A stretch of 64,000 nucleotides of DNA from Marinagarivorans cellulosilyticus (GCF_021655555.1 NZ_AP023086.1:310001-374000); one strand, 5' to 3'; shown: positions 40,338 to 49,176, counted from the first letter of the stretch. The notes: generated by a model from the letters alone, not told the origin. Numbers and translations: made by a program.

Positions 40338-43300
40338 TGTATAAAGCCTGGTTCCCATCTGTTGGTCATAACGGTCTTTGGTCTAAAGTGGTTGTGCTTT
40401 TTGGTGTGTCGGCTGCGCTCGTTATTTCCATTTTTATGTACTCCTCATTACAGGCGGTAGAAAACAAACGCAATGCGGAATCTATCTATAAATTAAACCA
40501 GCAAATATCCGTTGTTAAGCATATCTCTGTATTGGCTCAGTATTTCGACCGCAATATCGTACCTCGGCGAGACAATAACACGACGGAACCGGGTTATGTT
40601 GGAGATGTGGCGGCGCTGCCCCGTAAGCTAAACACATCCCACGCGCGCAACGAGCTTAGAGATTTAGCTCGCCAGTTAGAATTTATTAATACAAGTTTGC
40701 AGGCACAAAAAGATATTGTCCCTGACGCAATTAGCAGTATGTACTTTGATGGCGAACATTCGACGAGTTTTTTAGTAAGGGAGTATGTTGCCTCGGCTTA
40801 TAAACTCTCGCAGTTATCTAGCGATAACCAAAATGATGTCAAGCGTCATATAGACATTATTGCCAGGTACCAAAAAATTGTTGATGACAGATTACACAAA
40901 ACAGTAACGCGCTACTATCAACACTTGGGGGATGTAGTTAGCCGGCAAAATCAAAGTTATTGGCATTACTTGGTCGTTGTTTTTGCTTTGTTTGCACTGG
41001 CGATGTTCTTTTATATATTGCGGCCACTGCAAAATGATATAGAGCAGGCCTATGAACAAGCTGCGCTAGCAAATAGGATTAAAACCGAATTTTTAACCAG
41101 CGTAAGCCACGAAATTAGAACCCCGATGCACGGTATTATTAGTGCCGGCGAAAATTTGGATTCTACGCGGCTAGATAACAAGCAAAAATCTTACGTTAAG
41201 ACGATTATGTCGTCTGCAGATGCCTTGCTAGACGTGGTTAATGACATTCTTGGTTATTCCTCTTTGGAAACTGGTGATACCCAAGTAGAGCTAACACGTT
41301 TTAATTTATTTGAATTAACTCAAGACCTTATTCAGATAATGGAAGAGCGCGCACAGCTTAAAAGCCTAGAGCTAATTATGCGTTATGAAGATGGCGTGCC
41401 TCATGAGGTCGGTGGCGATTCTTCTTTGATTCGTCAGGTTCTTTATCATTTATTAAGTAATTCCATTAAATTCACGGAGTCGGGTTATATTGTTGTAACT
41501 GTAGATATAGCAGAGCCATTGGGTACAGGTGATTTAGCCCTTAAATTTTCTGTCGAAGATACCGGTATTGGTATTGAAGAATCTAAATTGTCTATTATTT
41601 TTGAACAGTTTGTCCAAGGTAATGGCGGTACTAAACGTTTATTCAGTGGTACAGGTTTAGGTTTATCTATTTGTAAAAAATTGGTAGAGCTAATGGGCGG
41701 CAGTATTCGCGTTGGAAGTGTATTAGGCGAAGGTGCTACATTTAGCTTTACAATACCGTTAAACCTTGCCGACAATATTCAGCGTGTAGAATCACCGGCC
41801 TCGTTAAGCCATTCGGGTTCTATCGTTTTTGTTTGCGACGATAAAGAGTTTAAAGGTAATGTTTTAGCTGAATTAGGTATGAGTGGCTTGCAAGTCGTTT
41901 GTGTGACATCGCATGAATTGATGACTAATACGATGAACTTAGGTGGTGCTGTTTCGCTACTGGCGATTGATTATTTTGTGAAGGCTGCATCACCTAGTAA
42001 AATGATACAAACCGCCAAAGCGTATACCGCATTCGATAAAATACCTGCCGTTTGCATTACGCGTAAACATGATGAACAGGTAGCGCAGGGTTTAAAAGAG
42101 CAAGGTTTTAGCGGGATATTTTCTTTTCCGGCAGATACAGAGTTATTCACCGAATTCCTAACGACCCAAAAATCACCCGCCAAAACAGCTGCGCCGAGTG
42201 CACCTAGCGAGCTTCTAACGCGAACCTATACGGCCAATGTTAATCATTTAGATGGTGCACAAATTCTATTAGTCGAAGACAACCGTATTAACGCCGCTTT
42301 AGCTGAAGATATGCTATTGGATTTTGGTGCGACGGTAACGCTCGCCGAAAATGGAAAAATTGCAGTGGATACGATTCGCGGCGGGCGGCATTTTGATTTG
42401 GTATTAATGGACTGCATGATGCCTGTTATGGACGGTTTTGAAGCAACAAAGGCGATTCGTGCATTACCCCAAACCATTGGTAAAACGCTGCCAATTATTG
42501 CCTTAACAGCCAACGCAATGGTTGGGGATAAAGAGCGCTGTTTAGATTCTGGCATGAATGCGTATTTATCTAAGCCAGTACGCAAAAAAGACTTACAGCA
42601 AACAATGAGCAAATGGCTCCAGCATCGCCAGCCTGTTAAACAGACTGCATCGTCGATTATTGCCGACGATGCTTCGGCGACGTCTCAAAATACGTCAAAT
42701 ACTGTGGCGGCACCTGAGGGTAAGGACAGTCAGTTACTAGCTGCGGCGCAGCCTGCCGATGTCGATTCGCCGGTCGAAGGCGATAAACCCAAAAAGCCCA
42801 TGTTAGGAATGCAAGACGATGGCTTTGATATGTCGTTATCGCTCGATACGCATAATGTAGTTTCCTCTGAGGTAGAGCGCGACGAACCTGCTACTAATCG
42901 CAATGTGACTAATAGCAAGGCGGCTAATAGTGAAGCGGTTAATAGTGAAGCGGCGAAAGCAAAGCAGGATGAAGCGTCTACCCCTAAAAAAGCGCCTATG
43001 CCTAAAGAGGCTCCTATGCCTAAGGAGGCACCTGGTAGGCCCAAAGACGCTGCAGCCCCAGCGCCTTTGGCACCGACCACAAGCCCAGCCAGCCCAATCG
43101 GTGAAGCTAAAACCGCTGACGACAGTGCAGCGCAAGGTGAGGCTGCTCCGCAAGAGCAAAGCACGGGGCTGGCACTGCAGTACTTGGATGATGCAGCGGT
43201 GGTTAAGGCCAAGTCTATGATGAAACGGCGCTTCCCTACGATGATTGAATACTTTTTAGAAGATACACAGAACTACCTAGAGCAAATTAAAGAAGGCCTA

Positions 43301-43525
43301 GAGGCAAAGGATTACAGCCAGCTTGTTGTACCTTCGCACACAATAAAATCGTCCAGTCGGCAGATGGGGGCTTTTACGGTTTCGGACTTAGCCCGAGAAA
43401 TTGAATCGCTCGCTCGCTCGGAAGAAGGCAGTTTTGAGACGCTTTTGGTTTTAACGGAACAGTTACAAGAACAATTCGATCTATCTCGTATCGACTTTAA
43501 TTACCTTTTGTCGGAAGCTGGTTAG
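40337..43525 (+). CDS. Second hybrid histidine kinase with HPt
   Basis: A membrane-bound hybrid kinase of 1,062 residues, read from an ATG that overlaps the stop of the first kinase. It has two transmembrane helices (about 17-38 and 213-232) around a mostly helical sensor region, HisKA with His258 (SVSHEIRTP), HATPase (SNSIKFTES, DTGIGIE, GTGLGLSI), a degenerate receiver-like segment (SIVFVCDDKEFKG onward, poor pocket), a good receiver with Asp692 (LMDCMMP) and SKPVRK, then a long Ala/Pro/Glu-rich linker with PMPKEA repeats, and an HPt with His1001 (PSHTIKSSS). The different sensor part compared with the first kinase suggests that two signals feed one relay. Confidence 0.88.
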   Translation: MYKAWFPSVGHNGLWSKVVVLFGVSAALVISIFMYSSLQAVENKRNAESIYKLNQQISVVKHISVLAQYFDRNIVPRRDNNTTEPGYVGDVAALPRKLNTSHARNELRDLARQLEFINTSLQAQKDIVPDAISSMYFDGEHSTSFLVREYVASAYKLSQLSSDNQNDVKRHIDIIARYQKIVDDRLHKTVTRYYQHLGDVVSRQNQSYWHYLVVVFALFALAMFFYILRPLQNDIEQAYEQAALANRIKTEFLTSVSHEIRTPMHGIISAGENLDSTRLDNKQKSYVKTIMSSADALLDVVNDILGYSSLETGDTQVELTRFNLFELTQDLIQIMEERAQLKSLELIMRYEDGVPHEVGGDSSLIRQVLYHLLSNSIKFTESGYIVVTVDIAEPLGTGDLALKFSVEDTGIGIEESKLSIIFEQFVQGNGGTKRLFSGTGLGLSICKKLVELMGGSIRVGSVLGEGATFSFTIPLNLADNIQRVESPASLSHSGSIVFVCDDKEFKGNVLAELGMSGLQVVCVTSHELMTNTMNLGGAVSLLAIDYFVKAASPSKMIQTAKAYTAFDKIPAVCITRKHDEQVAQGLKEQGFSGIFSFPADTELFTEFLTTQKSPAKTAAPSAPSELLTRTYTANVNHLDGAQILLVEDNRINAALAEDMLLDFGATVTLAENGKIAVDTIRGGRHFDLVLMDCMMPVMDGFEATKAIRALPQTIGKTLPIIALTANAMVGDKERCLDSGMNAYLSKPVRKKDLQQTMSKWLQHRQPVKQTASSIIADDASATSQNTSNTVAAPEGKDSQLLAAAQPADVDSPVEGDKPKKPMLGMQDDGFDMSLSLDTHNVVSSEVERDEPATNRNVTNSKAANSEAVNSEAAKAKQDEASTPKKAPMPKEAPMPKEAPGRPKDAAAPAPLAPTTSPASPIGEAKTADDSAAQGEAAPQEQSTGLALQYLDDAAVVKAKSMMKRRFPTMIEYFLEDTQNYLEQIKEGLEAKDYSQLVVPSHTIKSSSRQMGAFTVSDLAREIESLARSEEGSFETLLVLTEQLQEQFDLSRIDFNYLLSEAG

Positions 43526-43583
43526 CCGCCTAGCTAGCTTGGCTACACTCATAGAAACAGGCGTTGAATTAGAGGTGGGTGTT

Positions 43584-44036
43584 ATGGGAGTACACAAGCA
43601 TTATATGGCCAAAGTGCTGATAGCCGAGGATAACCGCGTAGAGGCTGCGCTGATAGAAAACATGCTAGAAGAGTTTGGCTGCGAGGTATTTAAGGCGCGC
43701 GGCTTAGATATTGTGGATAAACTAGATACCGCCTACGATCTTATTTTTTTAGATATCAATATGCCGGGTATTAGTGGCTTTTACATTGCTAATAACCTGA
43801 AAAATTCGGATGCGTGCCCACACAAAGCACCAATAATTTTGGTGTCTTCAGAGCCTTACACAGAAGAAATTAAAGATAAATGTGTTGAATCCGATGTGGA
43901 CGGTTATGTGCAAAAGCCAATGACAGAAGCGCTGTTAGCCACGATTTTGGATGAATATGTACCCGATAAAGAAATATCATTATTGGCTACAGGAGCTGAA
44001 AACTCCAAGTTATTTCTGCGCAAGCGGCAAAGCTAA
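43584..44036 (+). CDS. Single-domain response regulator
   Basis: A stand-alone CheY-like receiver, 150 residues, with acidic pocket AEDNR, phospho-acceptor Asp57 (LIFLDINMPG), the Ser of VSSEP and Lys in VQKPM. A short unstructured tail follows, with no DNA-binding or enzymatic output. The frame opens upstream at a TTG (43539), but the ATG at 43584 is preferred because AGAGGTG lies six bases before it. It is the last gene of the phosphorelay run and would take phosphoryl groups from the HPt domains encoded just upstream, working by protein-protein contact. The stem-loop that should terminate this operon is split by an insertion sequence. Confidence 0.85.
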   Translation: MGVHKHYMAKVLIAEDNRVEAALIENMLEEFGCEVFKARGLDIVDKLDTAYDLIFLDINMPGISGFYIANNLKNSDACPHKAPIILVSSEPYTEEIKDKCVESDVDGYVQKPMTEALLATILDEYVPDKEISLLATGAENSKLFLRKRQS

Positions 44037-44061
44037 AGCCTTATTGTAAAAAGAAAAGGGC

Positions 44062-44069
44062 TCTTATTT
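44062..44069. repeat. Target-site duplication, left copy
   Basis: TCTTATTT directly outside the left end of the insertion sequence. The identical 8 bases occur at 45426-45433 outside the right end. The pair marks the original target, which lay in the loop and one stem edge of a terminator hairpin. Confidence 0.95.
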
Positions 44070-45425
44070 GGCTCTTCTCCGCTTTAGTGAGGTGATCTAG
44101 TGGCTTCCATAGAACATGGATTGCTCGTCAGGCATCGATGATTGCCTTATTTTTAGCTTGAAGTACTCGGTATCCTTGATGCCTCTTGCTCGCTTGCGAA
44201 TCATGCCAATGCTGACATTGCCGGCTTCAATTCTGGCGCTAGTCAGCCCGTGTTTTCCGTAGTTACAAATGCCTACGCTATGCTTCCTTAGTGACTTTGC
44301 AAATTTCTTGAGATAGAGCATATTCGTCTGTTCCGCGATGTCGCACCACTGCTCCAATGCATTCATCATGGCGTCATAATTCCCTGCATTCCACAAAGCT
44401 TGGAGCTGCTCTTTGAGTATATAAAGTGTATTGATATTGGAATTATTTTCGAGCAATGTCTGGAGTTTATTGGCTTGTTTATCATTTAACTTGTCGGCAT
44501 TTTTTAACAACAGGTAGTGGGTACCTTTAAGCTGCTCTTTGCCTGCGCGATCCGCCTTTCTGAACTCGATCCTACGCTGATTGCTCATGGCTTTACTGTA
44601 GTTTTGCATCACATGAAACCGATCGAAAACAATGTCAGCATTAGGCAAGCATTCGCGTACCGATTTTTGATAGGCTGGCCCCATATCCATGGCTACCGCC
44701 TCTATGTTTTCAGCGGTTTGTGCTGGTAAGCGCTTTAGAAACGCTGTCAACACCTCGGCTTTACGGCCTGTCTCAACGCCAATTAAATGACCGGATTCCA
44801 TGTCATAAATCACCGTCATATAATCATGGCCTTTGGCTCTAGCGACTTCATCGACCCCAAGATATTTTAAGTCAATTAATTTTTCAGGATTAAGTGCAGG
44901 CAACGTTTTCTCTAGGTGAAATTTATCCATATTTTTCACCGTTTCCCATCGTAGCTTTAGGTGCCGACTGACCGTGCTGATACTCATATGGCGACACAAT
45001 CCGCTCACCAACTGGCAAAATCTTTGAGTATAGCGATTGCCTGTATCGACAAATTCGCAAGCCTCCATTAGACGCCTACCGCAAGTCGTCACAACTTGAG
45101 CGAGCTCAACTTCCAAATAGCACTCGAAGCCACACAAAGGGACATCACGGATCGTTCTGCGCAAGTATCGGTTGATGTTGGCCGCCTCATTACTTGACGG
45201 GTCAATCGCTCTATAACGACGGTCTCGCTTGCAGTGTATAGTCAATCTTTGCAGGGCCAAGTCATGCTGAACTTGTTTGACACGCTGACCAGGAAGGCTC
45301 AAAATTTTGCTGGAGATGTTAAGGCTCATATATTCGTTTAAGTGTAGTGGCGTGAGAACCTTACATTTCAACGGATATGGCGGGTCTTAGCATCTCTTTT
45401 TACCTCACTAAAGCGGAGAAGACCC
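44070..45425 (-). mobile_element. ISL3-type insertion sequence, 1,356 bp
   Basis: The element is bounded by 24-bp inverted repeats, 44070-44093 (GGCTCTTCTCCGCTTTAGTG onward) and 45402-45425, which differ at a single base. It is flanked by a perfect 8-bp target duplication TCTTATTT (44062-44069 and 45426-45433). An 8-bp duplication and ~24-bp ends fit the ISL3 family. It holds one complete transposase gene on the minus strand. Intact ends, intact transposase and an exact duplication point to a recent and possibly still mobile insertion. Confidence 0.95.
44097..45329 (-). CDS. ISL3 family transposase
   Basis: A DDE transposase that moves the surrounding insertion sequence. From the ATG at 45329 it has 410 residues (MSLNISSKILSLPG onward); a TTG at 45371 would add 14 residues. 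The N-terminal part carries a Cys/His-containing region and helix-turn-helix-like segment (MSISTVSRHLKLRWETVKNMD). The catalytic core shows the ISL3 style: LKYLGVDEVARAKGHDYMTV with the first Asp, AVAMDMGPAYQKSVRECLP with the second Asp, the DRFHVMQNYSKAM motif, and a helical C-terminal part ending in EAGNVSIGMIRKRARG, with the expected late Glu. The reading frame is intact and fills almost the whole element. It runs against the phosphorelay operon. Confidence 0.92.
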   Translation of the reverse strand: MSLNISSKILSLPGQRVKQVQHDLALQRLTIHCKRDRRYRAIDPSSNEAANINRYLRRTIRDVPLCGFECYLEVELAQVVTTCGRRLMEACEFVDTGNRYTQRFCQLVSGLCRHMSISTVSRHLKLRWETVKNMDKFHLEKTLPALNPEKLIDLKYLGVDEVARAKGHDYMTVIYDMESGHLIGVETGRKAEVLTAFLKRLPAQTAENIEAVAMDMGPAYQKSVRECLPNADIVFDRFHVMQNYSKAMSNQRRIEFRKADRAGKEQLKGTHYLLLKNADKLNDKQANKLQTLLENNSNINTLYILKEQLQALWNAGNYDAMMNALEQWCDIAEQTNMLYLKKFAKSLRKHSVGICNYGKHGLTSARIEAGNVSIGMIRKRARGIKDTEYFKLKIRQSSMPDEQSMFYGSH

Positions 45426-45433
45426 TCTTATTT
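45426..45433. repeat. Target-site duplication, right copy
   Basis: TCTTATTT directly outside the right inverted repeat of the insertion sequence, identical to 44062-44069. Confidence 0.95.
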
Positions 45434-45446
45434 CAGAGCCCTTTTT

Positions 45447-45782
45447 TTATATCTTCATCACCAAAATTGCTGCAAACGTGCTCACAAAAGGCAGCTTAAA
45501 TGGCCGCCCCAGTAATGATGTTACTAGTTGAATCAACCAAACGACTAAGGCGATAAGGCCAATAATCCGTAAGCTAAGTGGCCCTAGTAATGGAATAACG
45601 GGCAGTAGCACACCCAATATGCTGCAGGCACCAAAGAAAATAACAGATTGCGCGGCATGAAAGCGTACTTCTGCGTCTTTCTTTTCTATTAGTAAAAAAA
45701 TAATGCCGCTAATCCAGTTAAACAGATAAGCCAAAAACATGGCTAAATTGCGGGGGATACCGGTGGATGATATTTGCATCAT
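45447..45782 (-). CDS. DUF4870-family small membrane protein
   Basis: A 111-residue inner-membrane protein with three predicted hydrophobic helices. The middle motif (FLLIEKKDAEVRFHAAQSVIFF) is the DUF4870/TIC20-like hallmark, where the first helix is followed by a charged turn and an R-H-A-Q-S helix. Its molecular role is unknown. It starts 14 bp after the YceI gene on the same strand and has an AGGG ribosome site, so it is the third gene of that operon. Its own terminator, shared with the convergent receiver gene, was interrupted by the insertion sequence. Confidence 0.82.
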   Translation of the reverse strand: MMQISSTGIPRNLAMFLAYLFNWISGIIFLLIEKKDAEVRFHAAQSVIFFGACSILGVLLPVIPLLGPLSLRIIGLIALVVWLIQLVTSLLGRPFKLPFVSTFAAILVMKI

Positions 45783-45796
45783 TGACCCTTGGCTCG

Positions 45797-46402
45797 TTAT
45801 TTCTCGAGTGATAGTTGGACAGTAACGGGAATGCTACTTGCGATGGAATCTAGGCCGGCAAGCTCTTTGAGTTTATCAATACCAGGAATAAAGCCGAAGT
45901 CGGCCGCGTTAAGCAGTATCGGCGCGGTGGTATTCACATGCAAGCTGCCACCTTTTTGCGCATTTACTGTGACAGGTGCAGTTAAGCTGACTTTTTTACC
46001 GTGCAGGTTAAGTTCAAACGGTACCTGTAGCGTTTTATTTTTGCCGGCTTTTAGGCCTTTGAGTAATGTCGGGTCTATCTGAGCGCTAATGGTTGCTAGT
46101 GGGTATTTTGCGCTTTCGAATAGGTGCTCTTGCATGCGGGTATTGCGAATATCGATACCGGTATCGACAGAGGCTAAGGAAATATTCACAGTCAGGGCTC
46201 CGGCCTTGGTAAAGGTTCCTGCCAGTTCACCAAAGTGATGAACTTCCCCGATGTTGCCCTTTTTGATGCTCACAAACTGAATGTCGGAGGCTTCATTATT
46301 AATGCGCCAGTCTGCGGCTACACTTTGCGCAAATGCGAGCGAGCTAATAACGCTACCAAGTAACAGTGCTTTTAATAGGCTTTTTGGTTGAGTGGCTGTC
46401 AT
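45797..46402 (-). CDS. YceI family periplasmic lipid-binding-like protein
   Basis: A secreted protein with signal peptide (LLLGSVISSLAFAQSVAA, cleaved near residue 30) followed by a ~170-residue lipocalin-like beta-barrel of the YceI family. Typical pieces are DWRINNEASDIQFVSIKKGNIGEVHHF at the start, VDTGIDIRNTRMQEHLFESAKYP in the middle, and the closing strand IPVTVQLSLEK. YceI proteins bind isoprenoid-type lipids in the periplasm. A good ribosome site (AGAGGA) precedes the ATG. It sits between the acetyltransferase gene and the DUF4870 gene in a minus-strand operon. Confidence 0.92.
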   Translation of the reverse strand: MTATQPKSLLKALLLGSVISSLAFAQSVAADWRINNEASDIQFVSIKKGNIGEVHHFGELAGTFTKAGALTVNISLASVDTGIDIRNTRMQEHLFESAKYPLATISAQIDPTLLKGLKAGKNKTLQVPFELNLHGKKVSLTAPVTVNAQKGGSLHVNTTAPILLNAADFGFIPGIDKLKELAGLDSIASSIPVTVQLSLEK

Positions 46403-46437
46403 AAATATTCCTCTTATATCGAAGTGGGTGATGCGCG

Positions 46438-47628
46438 CTATGCCGTTGCCCCTGTGAGTATATTCGGGCTGGGTAGTTCTAGGGTTTCTTTAAAAGGTAG
46501 ATAGCTACGGGCGTCGGCACAATACTGTCGGTTGTGTTGCTTTTCTTCAACTAAAAACTGGCTAATCGCGTGATTGAACTCGGGATGTGCCAGTTGATGA
46601 AACGATTGTGTGAGTACGGGCACAAAACCGCGTTGAATTTTGTGTTCACCCTGTGCCCCAGGGTCGAAGCGCTGTAGCTGTTGCTCGATGGCAAATTCAA
46701 TGCCTTGGTAGTAACAGCATTCAAAGTGTAAGCCATCAAATTCTTCGGTGGCACCCCAATAACGGCCATAGAGAGTTTGGCTGTCGTAAAAATAAAGCGC
46801 GGCCGCAACTAGCTGGCTTTGCTGATAAGCGCGAACCAAAAGTGTGTTTTGTGGCAAGGCTTCACCAAGGCGTTGAAAAAAATCACTATTAAGGTAGCCG
46901 TTGTGGCCGCTGCGCTTTTGATAGGTGCGTTGATAAAGTTGGTGAAAGTCGTGCCAGTCTTGCGTGGTTAGCTGTGTGCCCGTGGTGCGCGTAATCACAA
47001 AATCTTGCTGGTAAACTTTGGCTCGCTCTTTTTTTATGTTTTTGCGTTTACGCGAGCTAAAGTCTGATAGAAAGGCATCAAAGTCAGAATAGCCGTGGTT
47101 AAACCAGTGAAACTGGCACCCTAAGCGCCGCTGTAAGCTACTGCTGGTATCTGTGGGCGCTGCTTCCTTGGCAAGTAAACTTGCTTGCTCTGCGCTAGGG
47201 AATAGCGAGTGAAAGCCCGAAAAACGGTTGCTTACAAGCTGCTCGTTAATTACCGCACGCATTTGTTGCATAGCGTGGTTATCGCGTACGGCAAAGCGCG
47301 GGCCTGTTGCTGGGGTAAAAGGGATGGCATTAAGCAGTTTAGGGTAATAGTGAATACCGTTTTGGTGGTAAGCATCGGCCCAGCTCCAATCGAAAACGTA
47401 TTCACCGTAGGAGTGGCTTTTCACATACAGCGGCATAGCGCCAATTAACGCGCCGTTTTCTTTTAAGCTAAGGTGGTAGGGCTGCCAGCCGGACTTGGCA
47501 CCGGTGCAATTGCTATCTTCTAGTGCCGCTAAAAATCCATGCTGAATAAAGGGGTAATCTGTTTGCCAAAGGGCTTGCCACTGGCTGGCTGGAATTGAAT
47601 TAATACTGTTAGAGAATTCATACTGCAT
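46438..47628 (-). CDS. GNAT/FemAB-like N-acyltransferase (DUF482, COG3146)
   Basis: A cytoplasmic 396-residue protein of the DUF482 family, usually annotated as a peptidoglycan-biosynthesis-like GNAT acyltransferase. Recognisable stretches are IPASQWQALW with PFIQHGFLAALE, the YVFDWSWADAYHQNG segment, PFTPATGPRF, SSLQRRLGCQFHWFN, FLSDFSSRKRKNIKKERAKV and LHFECCYYQGIEFAIE. All these are characteristic of the family and its length. The real substrate is not known. It is the first gene of a three-gene minus-strand operon with YceI and DUF4870. About 218 bp separate it from the divergent peptidase gene; promoters for both should lie there. Confidence 0.87.
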   Translation of the reverse strand: MQYEFSNSINSIPASQWQALWQTDYPFIQHGFLAALEDSNCTGAKSGWQPYHLSLKENGALIGAMPLYVKSHSYGEYVFDWSWADAYHQNGIHYYPKLLNAIPFTPATGPRFAVRDNHAMQQMRAVINEQLVSNRFSGFHSLFPSAEQASLLAKEAAPTDTSSSLQRRLGCQFHWFNHGYSDFDAFLSDFSSRKRKNIKKERAKVYQQDFVITRTTGTQLTTQDWHDFHQLYQRTYQKRSGHNGYLNSDFFQRLGEALPQNTLLVRAYQQSQLVAAALYFYDSQTLYGRYWGATEEFDGLHFECCYYQGIEFAIEQQLQRFDPGAQGEHKIQRGFVPVLTQSFHQLAHPEFNHAISQFLVEEKQHNRQYCADARSYLPFKETLELPSPNILTGATA

Positions 47629-47846
47629 AGCGTACTCCCAAGGCTTGCACGCATTCTACGGAACTTCATAGGCTGGCGTCTAACCGTATTGCTCCTAGGC
47701 TACTATTAGCTTGTAAAGAGCGCGATACTTTTTGATTGTATGCTTGCGAATGCTGTGCAAAACTCGCGCATTCTAGCGTGCTTTGCTGCGTTGTTTAAAA
47801 TGCATTTAGGCGTGCATCTTTCATTTTTCCATTTTGAGCTTACTGA

Positions 47847-48917
47847 ATGACCTCTGCATTCTCGCCACTGCCCGGTGGTTTTATCGATATATTAGCGACT
47901 TTATTGCGTGAGCCGAGTGTGGTCGGTGCGGAACACGCTTTCTTTCGAGTTTTGCAGCGCGAGCTAGAAGAGCGTGGCGCGAAGGTCACTTGGTACGAAG
48001 GCCTTTTGGTGGCCCAAGGCGCTAAACCTCATTCGTTAATGTTATCGGCCCACGCTGATCGGCATGGTTTGATCTGCACCGGGCCAAATGAATTCCAATA
48101 TGCGGCTTCTGTTGCAGGGGCCCGCTCCGATTTGCTGGGCAATTCCATTAGCGAAGAGCTAATGAAAAAAATTGCTACGCGCTTCAATGATAACCATGTA
48201 TATGCCTATGAGCCTTGGTCAGGTGCGTATCGTGGCAAAGGTAAAATCACCAACGCCTATATCTGTGAATACCGCAATAACCTTATTTTTGAATTGGAGG
48301 GCTTAGAGCATGTTGTTGCCGGAACTCCAATTGCGTTTCGCGATAAGTTATACAAGGACGAGCACGCACTAGTCGGACAGTTAGATAATGTGCTTACGGT
48401 GGCAGCTTTAGTTTATTTGTTTGAGCTAGGGTTTGAGGGCACAGCTTTCTTTACAGCACAAGAAGAGGCGGGCAAAAGTTGGCGTTATTTGTTGGAGTGG
48501 TTCAGGCGTTTTGGCGGCTCGACCAACCAGTTAATCGTGGTTGATACCAGCCCGTTCCCAGACTTTAAAGCCGCACAGCACCAGCATTTGGTGTTGCGTA
48601 ATAAAGATGCGAACGCCGAGTTTAATACCCCGTTAACAAAAACGTTGCAACAGCATTGTGAGCGCTTGGGTTATAGCGTGCTATACAAAGATGCCTATGT
48701 TGAGACGCATAATAAAATATTAATTGCGCGTGGCGAGGAACCTTCTTCGCTGGGTTCGACGGAGATGGGGCGCATTATTTCAGCGTCGCAAGGGTTAGTT
48801 GATGGCTCCACCTTGCAAATTCCTACCTCGGGTTACCACACAATGAAAGAGTCGGCGCCTATAGCATCGGTGACGGCGTTTTTAACCGTATTACAAGCAT
48901 TAATAGCGAAAGGGTAA
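47847..48917 (+). CDS. M42/M20-type zinc aminopeptidase
   Basis: A 356-residue cytoplasmic metallopeptidase of the M42 (glutamyl aminopeptidase/endoglucanase M) type. The two-metal site is visible in order: His in SAHADRHG, bridging Asp in GQLDNVL, the Glu pair in TAQEEAG, Asp in VVDTSPF and a late His in TSGYHTMKE. It removes N-terminal residues from peptides. Length is as expected. Sequence is somewhat divergent in the middle (GKITNAYICEYRNNLIFELEG). It starts a plus-strand run, with the small DUF2164 gene only 4 bp downstream. Confidence 0.82.
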   Translation: MTSAFSPLPGGFIDILATLLREPSVVGAEHAFFRVLQRELEERGAKVTWYEGLLVAQGAKPHSLMLSAHADRHGLICTGPNEFQYAASVAGARSDLLGNSISEELMKKIATRFNDNHVYAYEPWSGAYRGKGKITNAYICEYRNNLIFELEGLEHVVAGTPIAFRDKLYKDEHALVGQLDNVLTVAALVYLFELGFEGTAFFTAQEEAGKSWRYLLEWFRRFGGSTNQLIVVDTSPFPDFKAAQHQHLVLRNKDANAEFNTPLTKTLQQHCERLGYSVLYKDAYVETHNKILIARGEEPSSLGSTEMGRIISASQGLVDGSTLQIPTSGYHTMKESAPIASVTAFLTVLQALIAKG

Positions 48918-48921
48918 TTCT

Positions 48922-49176
48922 TTGTCTGAAATTATTAAATTATCAGCAGATAGCAAAGCCGATATCGTTAAGAAGATTAAGTTGTATTTCCAGGAAGAGC
49001 TTCGGCAAGATATTGGCCAATTTGATGCTGAATTCTTATTGGATTTTTTCTCAGAAGAAGTGGGAGCTTACTATTACAATCAAGGTATTTTAGATGCGCG
49101 TGCGGTCTTACAGGCAAAGCTAGAAACTATTGATGATGCCTTGTATGAAATAGAGCGGCCGGTTGGTGGTATTTAG
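48922..49176 (+). CDS. DUF2164 family protein
   Basis: An 84-residue soluble protein of the DUF2164 family. The pattern ELRQDIGQFDAEFLLDFF, then VGAYYYNQGILDARAVLQ and DALYEIERP is a family hallmark. It starts with TTG (48922), supported by the AGGG ribosome site that overlaps the peptidase stop and by exact agreement of the N-terminus with the family. It is coupled to the peptidase gene. Function is unknown. Confidence 0.85.
   Translation: MSEIIKLSADSKADIVKKIKLYFQEELRQDIGQFDAEFLLDFFSEEVGAYYYNQGILDARAVLQAKLETIDDALYEIERPVGGI

Larger units (their letters stand above)
44054..45448 (+). terminator. Rho-independent terminator split by the insertion sequence
   Basis: The left arm AAAAGGGCTC (44054-44063) and the right arm GAGCCCTTTT (45436-45445) are perfect 10-bp complements, and the right arm runs into a stretch of T ending at 45448. 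Removing the insertion and one target copy restores a hairpin with the 8-base loop TTATTTCA. It would have served the receiver gene on the plus strand and, with A-tract on the other side, the convergent DUF4870 gene. In the present state 1,364 extra bases lie in the loop, so function is probably lost. Confidence 0.85.

Noticed and set aside
42730..43220. Open frames on other strands over the linker of the second hybrid kinase.
   Set aside because: They arise from the Ala/Pro/Glu low-complexity linker; the kinase frame continues through to a good HPt domain.
44517..44729. Plus-strand frame within the insertion sequence.
   Set aside because: It is antisense to the transposase catalytic region and has no features of a second IS gene.
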